A stretch of DNA of 64,000 nucleotides from Cladobotryum mycophilum (taxonomy: Eukaryota > Ascomycota > Sordariomycetes > Hypocreales > Hypocreaceae): assembly GCA_036429605.1 (NCBI GenBank), contig CM071589.1:6634001-6698000 (forward strand), written 5' to 3'. Each line of letters opens with the position of its first letter. Position 1 is the first letter of the stretch. Positions 1 to 11,173 of the stretch are shown here, piece after piece. Position numbers and translations under genes: made by a program. Under the pieces are notes generated by a model. That model had not been told where the DNA came from. It searched no databases and saw only the letters and a list, made by a program, of their open reading frames with translations.

Positions 1-372
1 GAAAACCCCAAGGGGGCCCTCAAGTCGACGTTGCCAACCATTCTATCAATCTATTGTTTTTAACTCCTATAAAGAACTTGTCGGCAAAGTAAAACTATCC
101 TGCTTAATTTATACTCAAGGTAAGCTTTCTTCTTTTTCTTTTTCTTCTTCTTCTTCTTCTTCTTCTTCTTCTTCTTCTTCTTTTAATTGCTCTAGATTTC
201 GTCTTTCTTGGGTAGTTATACTGATCTTGGTTGGACAGATGCCTTCAGCACCTGGACATGGACCATTTAGAGCCAGAGACCTCAGTTTCCTCTTCCTCTC
301 CATACACTTTGCCTTCAATGGCACCTTGATCTCGGACACGCCCCATTTCCCCCTCTCACCGCACAAGTCACC
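1..372. other. 5' edge intergenic region with CTT microsatellite
   Basis: No gene is supportable here. The main feature is a pyrimidine tract from about 127 to 184, mostly perfect TTC triplets (GAA on the minus strand). It makes apparent poly-Glu reading frames on the minus strand, which I treat as artefacts. The stretch 227-372 is the likely upstream region of the small ORF that starts at 373. Confidence 0.6.
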
Positions 373-546
373 ATGCAGTACGATTCCCCCGATCAATTCG
401 CCAGCGGAATATTCAGTGGCTATATTCAGGGCGGGAACCTGACCATCCAAACGGACAAGGACGTCAAGATTCTGGGCAGGATCCAGGAGCCCGTGTCTGA
501 CGTGACAGGACTTATTGGTCGTCTTAACTGGATAGAGACTAATTAG
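373..546 (+). CDS. hypothetical 57-residue protein or gene fragment
   Basis: An open frame of 57 codons starts at an ATG preceded by CACC and ends in TAG at 544. The product begins MQYDSPDQF, has a Gly-rich centre (GYIQGGNLTIQ) followed by DVKILGRIQEP, and ends GRLNWIETN. Alternating polar and hydrophobic residues around a Gly-Gly pair suggest a beta-strand-forming peptide. I do not recognise the family. It lies about 1.2 kb upstream of a P-loop GTPase gene on the same strand and may be a small gene, a lone exon or a remnant. No signal peptide or membrane segment is evident. It is too short to be sure that it is coding. Confidence 0.3.
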   Translation: MQYDSPDQFASGIFSGYIQGGNLTIQTDKDVKILGRIQEPVSDVTGLIGRLNWIETN

Positions 547-664
547 GCCAAAGAGCCCTCTTAAAAGTACGAAACGTGAACTGGATGGGCAAAATAATAA
601 TAGCTTTTGGCATTAACACTCATGCAAATCAGACGCGTGTTAGTTGTTTTGTTCGAGGGGCCCC

Positions 665-737
665 GTTATGCCTCGAGTTTGAGCTACAGCTTGGCTTTCC
701 TGCGACTGCCATTGGCCTTCACGACTTATTGGATGGG
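665..737 (+). repeat. diverged direct repeat, copy A
   Basis: A 73-base segment running from GTTATGCCTCGAG to TTGGATGGG. By hand alignment it is about three quarters identical to 1384-1456. Most differences are C/T or G/A transitions, as expected for an old duplicated sequence decayed by repeat-induced point mutation or deamination. Parent element not identified. Confidence 0.5.
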
Positions 738-1383
738 CATAAAGGTTGTTGAGTTGACATTTGGATAGTTCAAATTAAACACCAAGCTCGTGTCCCCCTC
801 TCTACTTCTACCTTTTTGCAATTACCCATCAACAACAGTGTAGATGCCAATCTTGCTCGCCCTTGACAGGGGATTACATCTAGAGATTGGGCACCGATTT
901 ACCCATGTTTCTATACTATTTGCTATCCCCCCTTCTGACTTATGTGGATAAACTTTTAACCGGGAGTATAGAGTCCGCAGCAGGAAGAAGAACTTATACC
1001 GTGCATGTGCCGTCAGGATTTGCGGTGCAAAGATGTTCTTTTCCCCCCTCCTCCTTCCACCCCTCTTTTCATTCAAACACTTACGGCGCAAGTATACTCT
1101 CCCATTGAATGTGAGTGGTGGAATGTTCCTTTGGCAAAGGCGGATGGATGAACAAGGCAAAACAACCCCGCTCTGCTCACCTGCACCAGAAACATCCCGG
1201 TGAGTTGGCCGCCCAAAAACGCCCCTTCGAGTTAACCTCATACGGATTTCCTTTACCCCGGAGTTACAGCCTTCCAGTCTGGCGCCTAGGTACGAAATTT
1301 GAATGGACAATAACCCTGGCATCATCTCCATTATTGTTCAGCCATTATGCAAGCCAAAATGCATGTTGGTGGTTGCCTTGGGG

Positions 1384-1456
1384 GCTATGCCTTGAGTTGA
1401 GCCGCAGCCTGACCATTCAGTGACTGTCATCCGCTTTCACGCATATGTTGGATGGG
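1384..1456 (+). repeat. diverged direct repeat, copy B
   Basis: Second copy of the segment at 665-737, in the same orientation, running from GCTATGCCTTGAG to TTGGATGGG. It is also 73 bases long, with one compensating gap in each copy. It is followed by GAGTTGGCCGCCCA, which recurs at 1202-1215. This suggests that this interval derives from a repeated family now decayed. Confidence 0.5.
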
Positions 1457-1732
1457 GGTGCAGCGGCCCTCGAGTTGGCCGCCCAGGCAAGCGTATCAAT
1501 TGTCATGGCCTTACTGGGGCAGACGAAGTCAGCGAATGAAAACTATTGTTGTGTTTTTGTGGTCTGCATCAATTCTAATAGTATTAACCATAGAATGAAT
1601 TCTTAATCCCCGCTTCCATTTTGACTATAAGTTCCATAGATATACAAGTGTTCGCCCACCCCCTCCTGTTGTTTCCTTCATCTTTCTACTACACAACCAC
1701 CCCCCCCCTTTAAGACTTTTGCTTTATTCATT

Positions 1733-2039
1733 ATGACTTTGGTACCTTGGGAGCCCGAGAAATCTGCTGGCACAAAAGTCCAGACAGAGCCAACGGATGT
1801 TCCCGACTTTGACCCCAATGATCTCCTCAGCGTCCGATTTGATGACAATGCACTTGAGGACATGAATGACGATCCAATTCGAAGTCACAAGAAAAGGAAG
1901 AGTAAACGAAATACGACCAAAGTGGCCCAATGGTCATCATGGAGCCACAAGAAGATCGTTAAGCTCGTCCAGGCGGCTAATGGTGCAGCGTCAGAGGGGG
2001 TGGTGAGCTTTATTCGGGAGTAGTGCGTCCGATAATTAT

Positions 2040-2077
<38 letters not shown>

Positions 2078-3298
2078 TTTCCAAAGATATAATAATAACT
2101 AGAATATCTCGCACAGCATGAGGGATACGAAACTGATTTTCGTCATGGGGAAATCCGGCACCGGCAAAACCACACTGCTCCAAGAGTTGACAGGATTAAA
2201 GCTGGGTATCGGCCACGGGTCGGGATCTGGTATGTCCACATTCCCATATTATTCGGTCGTATAAGCTTATTTTTACTAACGCTACTATTTCCTTGATGGA
2301 AAAAAGGAACTCTTCAATACCAGGTCTGCCCTGCTGTCATTGATAGGGAGCAATACCTCTTCGTGGATACGGCCGGATTCGGTGCCGGTGACATGGATAA
2401 CGTTGCCAACTTCAATAACATAGCAAGCTGCCTTATGGCTCTTGGATCCTTTGTCACTGTAGCTGGCGTGCTCTTTGTTTACGGCGAACCAGGATCGCGT
2501 GTTCTGCAAGATGACTCGCGAACGATTCATTGGATTCAGTGTTTCTGTGGTCCCAAGTTCTTCTCCAACATCACCATCATCACTACCAATTGGGACAACC
2601 TCAATCAAACGTCTTACGTGAGGGCACGCAGAAGGGTTACCGAGGCCACCAAGGACGAGAGTTTTGCCCAAATATTGAAACCGCCTGGTTGCTACCTTGG
2701 AGGGTCCATGTACCACCACGGGCTCCTTGGGGGAGAGCTCACCGCAAATCCAGAATTCCTTGACGTCGATGAGGATGGTGCCCAGCGTGGGGACGAAATT
2801 AGGAACCTCGTTCGGCAGCGATACAAGGGCGTGAAACCCGCCGAGCCCCAGATCATGCGGGAGTTGAAGGAGGGGCTTGGATTGATGGAGACGGAAGCAG
2901 GCAAAGCTCTGAAGGGTGATCCCACGAAAAGACGTGTAGCTATTGAGGATGACCGGGCGGTCGTGGTGGATCAAGTTCCTGTCCACAATGCTGTCTACGA
3001 CGGCGACGTTGCGCAACCCTCTGTTCCGCAAGGTAACAATGCGGGTCCCTCTTCTTCTGCCAAAAGAAACATCAATGCAAAGACTTCCATGCCACGATAC
3101 AACAACGAACACACCCCAGCTGAACCCAGCGATGAGTCCATTTTCAAGGGGATTGTCCGATGGCTTGGGGTTGGATTCCAGGCCGCGGTATTCTTCTTCT
3201 CAGCGCAGAAGACGGGGTACGAATCCGGCAACAAAAATAATAATAAGGATGCTTCGGGATGGAGCCCCTGGTCGTGGTTCAGGGGTTGGTGGAGATGA
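1733..3298 (+). CDS. P-loop GTPase, AIG1/G-domain superfamily type, with N-terminal extension
   Basis: A nucleotide-binding protein with a Walker A/G1 loop (MGKSGTGKTT) and a G3 motif (DTAGFG) about 50 residues later, the layout of fungal G-domain proteins. My preferred model has three exons: 1733-2002, 2103-2229 and 2307-3298 (462 residues). The first intron (GTGAGC to CTAG) contains a TC repeat. The second (GTATGT to AAAG) has a CTAAC-like branch point near 2277. Phases agree at both junctions. Alternatively, a 96-codon ORF (1733-2023, Lys/Arg-rich centre) is a separate gene and the GTPase starts at ATG 2118 (367 residues). The middle is charged and helical. The C-terminus has a hydrophobic stretch (VGFQAAVFFF) and a Trp-rich tail. 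Family members often lie in accessory regions near NLR-type genes, but no NLR is visible here. The G-domain call is firm; the fusion is inferred. Confidence 0.7.
2042..2076. repeat. TC dinucleotide microsatellite
   Basis: An almost perfect TC run. In the spliced GTPase model it lies inside the first intron; otherwise it separates two small genes. Similar CT tracts occur at 3764-3783, 4590-4613 and 20539-20573. Confidence 0.85.
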
Positions 3299-4635
3299 GG
3301 TTGGTCGGTTGGTTGGCGGACGCAAAACATATTTGACGCGAGGGTTTTTGCATCGGGCGTGTGGCGAAAATCATTTCCTCCTGTTTTTTTCCTTTGTTCG
3401 TTTGAGGAAACCCGTTGCATGGGTAGGTAATCAATGGAGATTGATGCATGAGCCTTAACCACGGGCCAATGTACCTGCTGTAGAATCAAGATGATGAAGC
3501 CATGGCTATGAAATCCTATAGCTTTTCTAGAATACATACCTTATAGCCCATCTACTTCTTATGCTTAGAGGGGATGTACAAGAGTATGCGATGGCGGTTC
3601 ATCTCCCTTGGGTGCTCAGTATGATTAGGGTAGGCTATGTAGACATGCCAAAGCACCCTACCACCACAAATGGGTTTGAGCAATGAGCCTATTAGATGTA
3701 CGTTTCTATTCATGTGATGCCATTTTTAATTAACCAGTTTGAGTAACAACGAATGTGATAAATTCTCTCTCTCTCTCTCTCTCACATAGACACACACTCT
3801 CTCTCGTCCCCCTCCTTCTGTCTGTCTGTCCGTCTTCATTCCTGAGGGTGTAAAGGCTTAGGTAGACATGCCTAATAGTGTACAAAGCCATATATATAAA
3901 AAATTGCCTAATTGGGTGTGATTCGATAGCATCAAAGTCAGGAGGAATGTGATGAACATGTATGAGAGAATTCCTTCGGATGGAAAGTTCTAGACCAGTC
4001 TTTATTTCATTGTATGCACGCCATAATCTCCTCTAATGGTAGTTTTTGGGTGTGAATGCAATTATTATATTTTCATCCCATGTGCGCACAACACCCTCTT
4101 CTATGTCACAGTCTAGTAGCGAGTGGGTGTCAAGCAACCATGGATTAGTAGGTAGGGTAGGTTAATTGTGTAAATTCAGGTATCAATTCATATAGTAGTA
4201 TCTGAGGTATCAAAGTGCATGCTCCCATCCCATCCCATCCCATCCCGACCAGACCAGACCCAAGTTCCCCCAAAAGCAAAGGCCAGAACAGAAATAGTTC
4301 TAGAACCAGCATCACCAAAAAAAAAAAAAAAAACGCCAGCCACAAAATCAATCCATCCAATGGCTTAGGTAGCCCGCCCCGACCCTACCGCCCGTCTTGC
4401 CCGCCCATTCTGCAGACCCCACTCCCCGCAATTGCTAGACCCATCTATCCATCAGACAAAGAAGAGGAATCCGCAAGCGAGAAAACATTGTGATTTGTTT
4501 TTGGTTGTTGTTGTGTGTTGTCCGTTGTTTGAATGGTGTATTCCATCAAGGAATACCATACCGCTGCCGCTCGTGTGAAATGCAAGCTTTCTCTCTCTCT
4601 CTCTCTCTCTCTCTTCTGTTGTCTCTTCTCTTTTC
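3299..4635. other. intergenic region with simple repeats
   Basis: Nothing recognisable as a gene. It holds CT-rich microsatellites around 3764-3806, an A-run at about 4316-4332, and a CCCAT repeat at 4224-4246 described separately. The short frames here are low in complexity. Confidence 0.6.
4224..4246 (-). other. candidate G-quadruplex tract (GGGAT repeat on minus strand)
   Basis: Five CCC runs spaced by AT on the plus strand give five GGG runs with two-base loops on the minus strand. This meets the usual G3+ N1-7 pattern for an intramolecular quadruplex. A second such tract lies at 5172-5189. The two bracket the small ORF at 4636-4842. Confidence 0.6.
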
Positions 4636-4842
4636 TCACATCTTCTTCTCAATCGTGGGCGCCTTGACCGCCCCGGCACTGCTCCTAGACGACACGAGCG
4701 TCCTGGCCTCTTGGATGACGCCCTGGAAAAAGGTGAATAACCCGCCGTTGGGATCCGGGTTGCTGGCGGAACGGGAGCGGGAGGAGGACGTGGTGGCGCC
4801 GTCCTGGCCGTAGTTGTCGAGGTAGATGGTTCGCTTGGCCAT
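4636..4842 (-). CDS. small conserved-looking hypothetical protein (68 residues)
   Basis: A single-exon frame from ATG at 4842 to TAG at 4636. It begins MAKRTIYLDNYGQDG, continues through a Ser/Arg-rich stretch and DPNGGLFTFFQGVIQEA, and ends in a basic tail. Composition is protein-like: an ordered N-terminus, one amphipathic segment with paired Phe, and no low-complexity triplets. A longer overlapping minus-strand frame (to 5063) is rich in Thr/Arg/Pro and is a shadow. The 5' leader carries GTGTA repeats. I know of no defined domain. It has the look of short, widely conserved fungal orphan proteins, but that impression needs a database comparison. No membrane segment or signal peptide. Confidence 0.5.
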   Translation of the reverse strand: MAKRTIYLDNYGQDGATTSSSRSRSASNPDPNGGLFTFFQGVIQEARTLVSSRSSAGAVKAPTIEKKM

Positions 4843-5171
4843 TGTGATGGTGTTTTGTAGTGTTGCGTAGTGTATAGTGTAGTGTATAGTGTAGTGTGTA
4901 GTGCAATGTTACGGATTGGCAGTGTATGGTGTAGTGTATACGAGTCTTCGAGTTTGTTCTGCACACCTCTATCAAGGTGTATGAGGAAGAGGAATACAAG
5001 AAAGAAAGAAGAGAGTAGAAGAGAGCAGTAGTAGTGGTAGTGGCAGTAGATGAAGAGAACCAAAAAAAGTCAATCACACAAGGCAACCCATTCCTCTTAT
5101 ACACGAATCGGCCAAACCCCAATTTCGGGGTGCGGACACACCACACGCAATGGCACACACAAGGCATCCAT

Positions 5172-5189
5172 CCCATCCCATCCCATCCC
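5172..5189 (-). other. second candidate G-quadruplex tract
   Basis: Four CCC runs separated by AT on the plus strand, i.e. four GGG runs with two-base loops on the minus strand. Same unit as the tract at 4224-4246. It lies about 330 bases upstream of the ATG of the minus-strand small ORF, so it would be on that gene's sense strand. Confidence 0.6.
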
Positions 5190-5964
5190 ATCCACAATCC
5201 TTTCTACCTACTACAATGTACCTACTGCCACCCCCGTACAACCGCCCATCGCAGCAGCGTCCCATCGCGGCAAACCCGTAGTCTCAGCCTCCCCCGGTCT
5301 CAACAATGCCACGCACCAGAAACAAGGCACTGTTGCGTCGCTTTCAAAGGTCTTGTGACGTGAACTAAAAAATGGGCATCCCATTGGATTGGATTGGGTT
5401 GGATTTCGGTTGTCTCAAAACTATAAACCCTGGCACAGGAACAACGCCACAATGACCAAACATGGGGGGGGGGGATAATCACATTGTGCAAAAAAACATC
5501 CTCGAATGGCAATGTTCCTTTTTTGTTCAATCGCAATTGAGAAATCGAGAATTACCAAACTCAGTAATTTCCGTGTCCTGGGTAATTACTAGATAGGTAG
5601 ATAGTAGGGGTAGTAAGGTAGGGTAGGCCTATTCTTCCAGACCATACCAGCATATCCCAAGCCCAAGCACAGTCCAAGCACAGATACGAAAAAAAGGTTA
5701 TTATTAGGGCCTCTTTTGTTTGTCTAACAAACAAAGAAAAAAGAAAATGAAGAAGAAAAGGTTCCCCCATCTACAAGTACATACCTTACCAGGGTTCTTT
5801 GGAATGCACAAGCCAGCCTTTGAACTGAGAGCCCCCTCCCCCTTGTCTCTGCTCTGTTCTGCCTTGTCTGCCTTCAGTCTGTTTCCTTTTCCAATACCGG
5901 ACGAGGTACGGAGTTCATACGTACGAAGCGTTCCACAAGCGCTTATAAGCTTACGTCCATTGGC

Positions 5965-5982
5965 AGGTCAGGTCAGGTCAGG
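5965..5982 (+). repeat. GGTCA tandem repeat
   Basis: Three head-to-tail GGTCA units followed by GGTAAGCCAAGGTCACC. A looser version occurs at about 35004-35020. Function unknown; likely a short expanded repeat in an intergenic region. Confidence 0.6.
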
Positions 5983-6912
5983 TAAGCCAAGGTCACCGTT
6001 TCAACAGCCCCATGAATGTATTACTTACCTAGTACTTAGTAATCTATAGCCTACGAGGAGGCATCGATGATGTCGTAAATGCCAAAAATGTCCATACCCA
6101 AGATAGATAATTCCAATTCCTGTCCGTCGGTCTATCCGTCCCTGCACTCTCCCGTATGTTAGTCGGGTCCTTTATCTCTTATTCCTTCTGCCTTGTTACC
6201 GATTCTTTTATTCCTTCTTCCTTCCTCCATGTCACCGAATCTAGTCCTAAACCGGCTCACGAATATTCACCGAAACTCTCTATTCATGTACTCACCCTCC
6301 CTCTATCCATCCACGCAATACCTCTCAATTCGTCTTATAAATAAACACATTAATTGATTGATTAATCCAGCCGTATTACAACTACCTACTTATCCTAATC
6401 ACATGCCTGTATCCTCATTACCCCTCTCGCCCAATTCCCATTACGTGAAATACTACCGTCCCCTCAACCACTCACATCTCATATGCATGTATATCACATT
6501 CTTGGTCTCATCACTCGCCACTTGCGCCCAAGCTGAATCAGAATGTCACTCCACCCCGTCAAACTCCGCAATACATACGGAGTACAATACCAGTTCATGC
6601 AAGGCTCCTCAATACCCAATTCCAGGTCAAGTCAGTCAGCAAGCAAATCCCCCGGGCTGCCAAGTCTCAAGGTTTCTAGGACTCTAGGGCTCTGGGACTC
6701 CAGTTCCACGTCCCACCCCCCATGTCCTCGCTAAATGACTCGAGGCGAGGAACCGCAGTGCCGTAAGCGGTTCATCGGATCCACTAATAGCAACCGATTT
6801 GGGTCCAACAATTTGTCTTGAGCTTTTCGTATTTCTACGGCAGACCAATGCGACTACAAGCTAATCCTCCTCCCCTGGGCCCTGACCTAAGCTACTACTT
6901 CTTACCCGTACC

Positions 6913-9900
6913 TCACATCCTTGTGTGGAATTCCTTGCTCTCCTCTCGCAAGCCCTTGACTTGCCTCTCAAACTCCTTGCTGACCCACTCCCAGTATCCC
7001 GTCCACACCCCAGCAGCTCCGGTATTGCTCGTGGCTGCCCCGGCATTACCAGTTACAGCCTTCATCCTGTCGCCCAAGAGAAGCGTTACTCTCAAGATGC
7101 TCTTGTTGGTCTCCTCTTGCTTCTCTACATCCTGCTTGACAGCATTGTCTTTGAGCTTGATGGAGAGCACTCCGCGGTAAGCTTCTGCAATCGAGTCCAA
7201 TCTCCTCACCGTCTCGTCGGGATCAATCACAACAAGTTTGGTAACCATGAGGTTGCACAATTGCCTGATGTCGTTGTCATCCTTAAGACCCGCCACCACA
7301 CGATCGTAAAAGTCGACATTGTTGATACGGGTGAATGCTGTCTCCATCAGGGCGTAAAGTGTCTCATATGCGCTCTGTTTTGCTCATTAGCACCTGTCCT
7401 GTCTCTCCACATCTCATCAGTGACGCGAATGCTTACCTTTCGAACTTCGAGACCATCGTCAACTTTATGCTTAAATGGACCCAGCATAACCTCCCGAACA
7501 AGCTCCTTCTTAATTACAGACTCAGTCAGCACATACGGCACCAACTCTCCTAGGTGAGGTAGGATTAGGTCGGGCTTGTTGTGCGCTGCTGAATTCAGCG
7601 TCGTCATGGCCAGTCGTCGAATCTCCATGTCAGAGTCTTGCAACATTGTCAGGAGCATCTCAATAAGAACGTTTCTGAGAATGGCATCGAAAGCTTGATC
7701 GCTCTCTGGAAGGGTGTATCGAATGGCTTGAACAGCCATGCCACGAATGCTTGATGATTGATCCTTGAGGAGTGTCTACCTTTTTGTTAGCTCATAATAT
7801 CCATATAGTCTTGACTTAATTCAACTCACCTGTAACTTGGGCATAAAAGTCGCCGGGTCAAACGTGGCGAGTCGCCCGACACACTCTGCGCAAACCACCT
7901 TATTGTCAGCATTCGACGACGCGTCGAGGAGCTGTTCCCAGATGGGTATAGCATAGGTACGAAGACCGGTCGAGTCTGCGGCGATGGACTGCAGAATCTC
8001 CTTGATAGACTGAATAAGCAAGTACTGTGTATTACCTCCTCCGTGCATCGTCTTAAGAATCACGGGAAGGAACTCGGGGACATTTCCGGAACCCGCACGT
8101 CCCAGCGCAATGGCCGCAGAGAGGGAGACCTTGTCTGGCTCCGCGTGGAACTGCTCCAAAAACAATTCTGGCTTCAATGGTGACTCTGGTCCCAATCTCA
8201 TGCCCGATTCTCCGAGCACGGAGAGGGCAAGGCTTACTCGAGCATCATCGCCACCCTCGGCGCTCGTACGAAGTTCCGAGACGAAGCTGTCGAGAGAAAC
8301 GCCCGCAGAGGTACCTCCAGTCACGAGAAGGGTGCCTATCACCTTGCCGACGACGCTGGGGTCTCCACGGACACTAACATCTTTGAGGAGCCCGAGCATC
8401 AGCGGCTCTCCAGCACCGCTATGTCCGACTCGGCTGACCAGTTCAAGTAATTGATCAAGCACAATGTTTGCAAAGTGAGACGTGAGAAGCTGGCAGAGGG
8501 CCGCAATCATTTCGTCGTCAAGGGCGAGCTTGGCATGCTCTTCTACAATGTTGGCCAGAATGAGCAATGCGGGACCGAGAAGTTGTGTATCGGTGTTTTT
8601 GATGCTTGGCGACAACGCGGAAACGATACTTTCCACGGTAGCTGGCTCGAGCTGCCCCTTTGCGGCTCCGGAAAGCACCAAACTGCGAAGCGCTTTCATA
8701 CTTGAACCTCGCAAAGAACGGTTCGCTTTCCGGAGCTGACCAGACAGTTCAAGGGCGACATCCTGGATCCACGCCTTTTCAAGTTGACCGGGAGTGCTAG
8801 CAAACGCAGCGACGTTATCCACAGCGCGGACAGCAGCAAGACGAGTCGTCTCGTTTTTGAGTCTCTCCTGAAGAATGTTCAAGGCATGATTGCGTTTCTC
8901 TGATGATAACAGAACTGAGCCCTCGGGGCTTGATGTTCTTGACATGAGAACTCCGAGAGCATGGATGGCGCGCTGGCGGACTTCAGCATCGGCATCATTA
9001 GCAGAACCCTTATCCACGATGACATCGTAAAGTTTCTCCAACTCATCCTTAAACTTGGTGCCGGCGTTTTGAGATCGTGGAGGAGTTATCGTCTTCACGA
9101 GCTCCTCTGTAGTGCGAATCGCTTCACTTGAAATCTTGTAAAAACGATCGTGAACTGCTGATGCGACACCAGCGACGATTTGTGCTAAATATGGTTGCAA
9201 GAGTGCCGATGAGTGCGTCTTGGCGATATCGCTAATGAGCTTCAGTGCGGCAACCCGCAATGTGCTTGGAGTTGCGGAAGAAGAACCACCAGCCGACAAG
9301 GAGGAGGATACGGAACCAAATCCAGTGGCCTTGACAGCATCAATGATGGGACTAATAATTTCGGGGAAGAAGTCAACCAAGCCTCCACGCTGTACTGATA
9401 CCAAATCGTCAAGCATGCTGACGATTGCTTGCTTGGTGGCGACCGTCTTCCCCTTGAGCTGTTTTGTAACGGCCTTGACAATGCTTGGAGTGAGGCGTGA
9501 GAGATCCGCTCGCGGGCCATGTGTAGGAATCTTTTCGGTCACGGGAGATGTGACTCCGGCTCCTGCCATGAACTTGGCGGCGCTGGGGCCACCGCCGCTG
9601 CTTTGTCTTCTCCTCTTGCGGTTGATAGGGGTCTGAACAATCATTTCCGGTTCGTACTCATCGTGGCCCAGATCGACGGTGTGGAGACCTTCACCAGTCT
9701 TGCGAATGAGCAGAGACAAGGCCGAGATAATCTCCAATCGAACATTCTCTTCCCTTTCATCAATGCGCTTGACCAGCTGCGGGGCGGCCTGATTATAGAG
9801 CACACCATTCTCGAGTAGGTCACCACTACCACGGGTCGAGATGAGGGTATATACAGCTTTGGCTGCGCATCGACGAACTTTCCAGCTTGCATCGTCATCG

Positions 9901-11173
9901 TCATCCTCGAATCCATCATCGTCCTCAAATTCGTCGTCTTGGTCGTCCTCTTCATCCTCGTCCACGTCCATCTCCTCCTCCTCATCATCATCCATGGTGT
10001 AGTTGGGATCGTACTTGAGGTAGCGGAGGGAGGCGGATATAATATCATCAGTAAAAGCTTTCATTTCCTGAGGGCAGGAAGCTAGGAATGCTTCTAGTGC
10101 GACCAGAGCCGTCTCTCTGATTTCGTTAAACTCTGGGCCCAAGTCATCGCCGTCGCTGATCCGTTCGACGTGTTCCTGGAGCTCCTTTTCAGAGAGCGCT
10201 TGCATCACAAAGGGTGTCATTTTTGGAAGATGTGGACCGAACCTGTTGGGAATCGAGCGAGCCATGCTTCCCATTATGGAGAGGTATAGTCGACGAGTGA
10301 CGGGGGTGATGTTTGATTGAGAGAGACCGTTGGTGATCCTAGTGACAACGTCTTCCAGATGGGTATCAGACAGATACACCGCAAGCATGGAGATGGCAAC
10401 AACGGCCCTCTTCTTTACGACAGACGTGCCCTTTTCGCCTTCGAGAAGCTGCAGCACAACCTCTTGCATAGCTTCGACCTCAACTTGCTGTAGAAGTGGG
10501 CCAAAGCACCGGACAACATCTATCAATACGTCGACTGCTTCGGCATTCACATCGCTTTCGTCTTGTAGTAAGCCCGAAGGGATGGGTGGTAAAGAGACCT
10601 TGGATGTTTGTGGCACCTGTGTCCTTGGGCCGGGGCCAATCAGGCGGGGAATGAGGACTCGGCTGACGGCATTGTAGGCCTCCTGGACGTCTGGAGTGGT
10701 TGCGAGTCCCGGAACTGGCCTCTGGAGGGCGGTGATGACAGATCGAAGGGCTAGAGACGGGATTGCATTATCGACCGAGTTCTTAAGCTTCAGTGACGAT
10801 AGCTTGTCAATCATGGGGGCGATGATCGGGCTCGGTACTTTGCCAACGAGAGGGCCAAGGCTATAGGATAATGTTAGTTATGGTTCATTAGTTTTGTAGT
10901 GGGAGAGGGGGAGGGGGAGTAGCATAGAGCATACCATTTGATTGCCAAGTTTTGGACTTCTCCATTTTGATCGTCCAGTGTCTTGATGATGCTGTCGACT
11001 GTTCTGGCCGCGATGTTATAGTCGTGACTCAGAAAGTCTGGTTTGGCGTTGGTAAGGAGCAGAAGCAGGTCATTTAGCGACATGAATCGGAAATCAGGAT
11101 CAGCGTCGCCCAGCTTCTGGATGAGGGCCATGACCGCCTGTGGTGAGGCGTTACTCGCGCCTGACGAAGCCAT
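6913..11173 (-). CDS. CAND1: cullin-associated NEDD8-dissociated protein 1 (CAND1/TIP120)
   Basis: A HEAT-repeat exchange factor that binds unneddylated cullin-Rbx1 and recycles SCF substrate receptors. Four exons: 10935-11173, 7830-10860, 7437-7775 and 6913-7374, joined in phase to 1356 residues (human CAND1 has about 1230). The start MASSGASNASPQ leads into the HEAT region (NDLL near residue 35). The first junction rebuilds IKCLGPLVGKV, a CAND signature. A long Asp/Glu stretch at about residues 371-405 interrupts the N-terminal repeats, followed by WKVRRCAAKA. The TIP120 C-terminal domain is complete, with FTRINNVDFYDRVVAGLKD near residue 1215. Introns have GTATGC/GTGAGT/GTAAGC donors and CTAAC-type branch points. 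It is one uninterrupted gene, unlike the split N- and C-terminal CAND genes described for Aspergillus. No defects seen. Confidence 0.95.

Larger units (their letters stand above)
547..1732. other. intergenic region with decayed repeats
   Basis: No supportable gene. Reading frames between 822 and 1423 lack protein-like composition. The region holds a diverged pair of 73-base repeats (see repeat entries) and a second short direct repeat, GAGTTGGCCGCCCA, at 1202-1215 and 1472-1485. The last 200 bases are probably the promoter and leader of the GTPase gene, including a C-run at about 1699-1709. Confidence 0.6.
4843..6912. other. intergenic region, repeats only
   Basis: No gene supported across about 2 kb. 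It contains GTGTA-type repeats at about 4857-4905, a candidate quadruplex tract at 5172-5189, a G-run at about 5465-5474, a tandem GGTCA repeat at about 5965-5982, one TACGGAGTA motif at 6576-6584, and many short CT-rich stretches. It ends at the 3' end of the CAND1 gene. Confidence 0.6.

Noticed and set aside
115..450. 111-codon minus-strand ORF with poly-Glu
   Set aside because: Its length depends on the GAA microsatellite; the rest has no protein-like features.
4452..5063. 203-codon minus-strand ORF overlapping the 68-residue gene
   Set aside because: It is rich in Thr, Arg and Pro from repeats and runs in another frame across the more protein-like 68-residue ORF.
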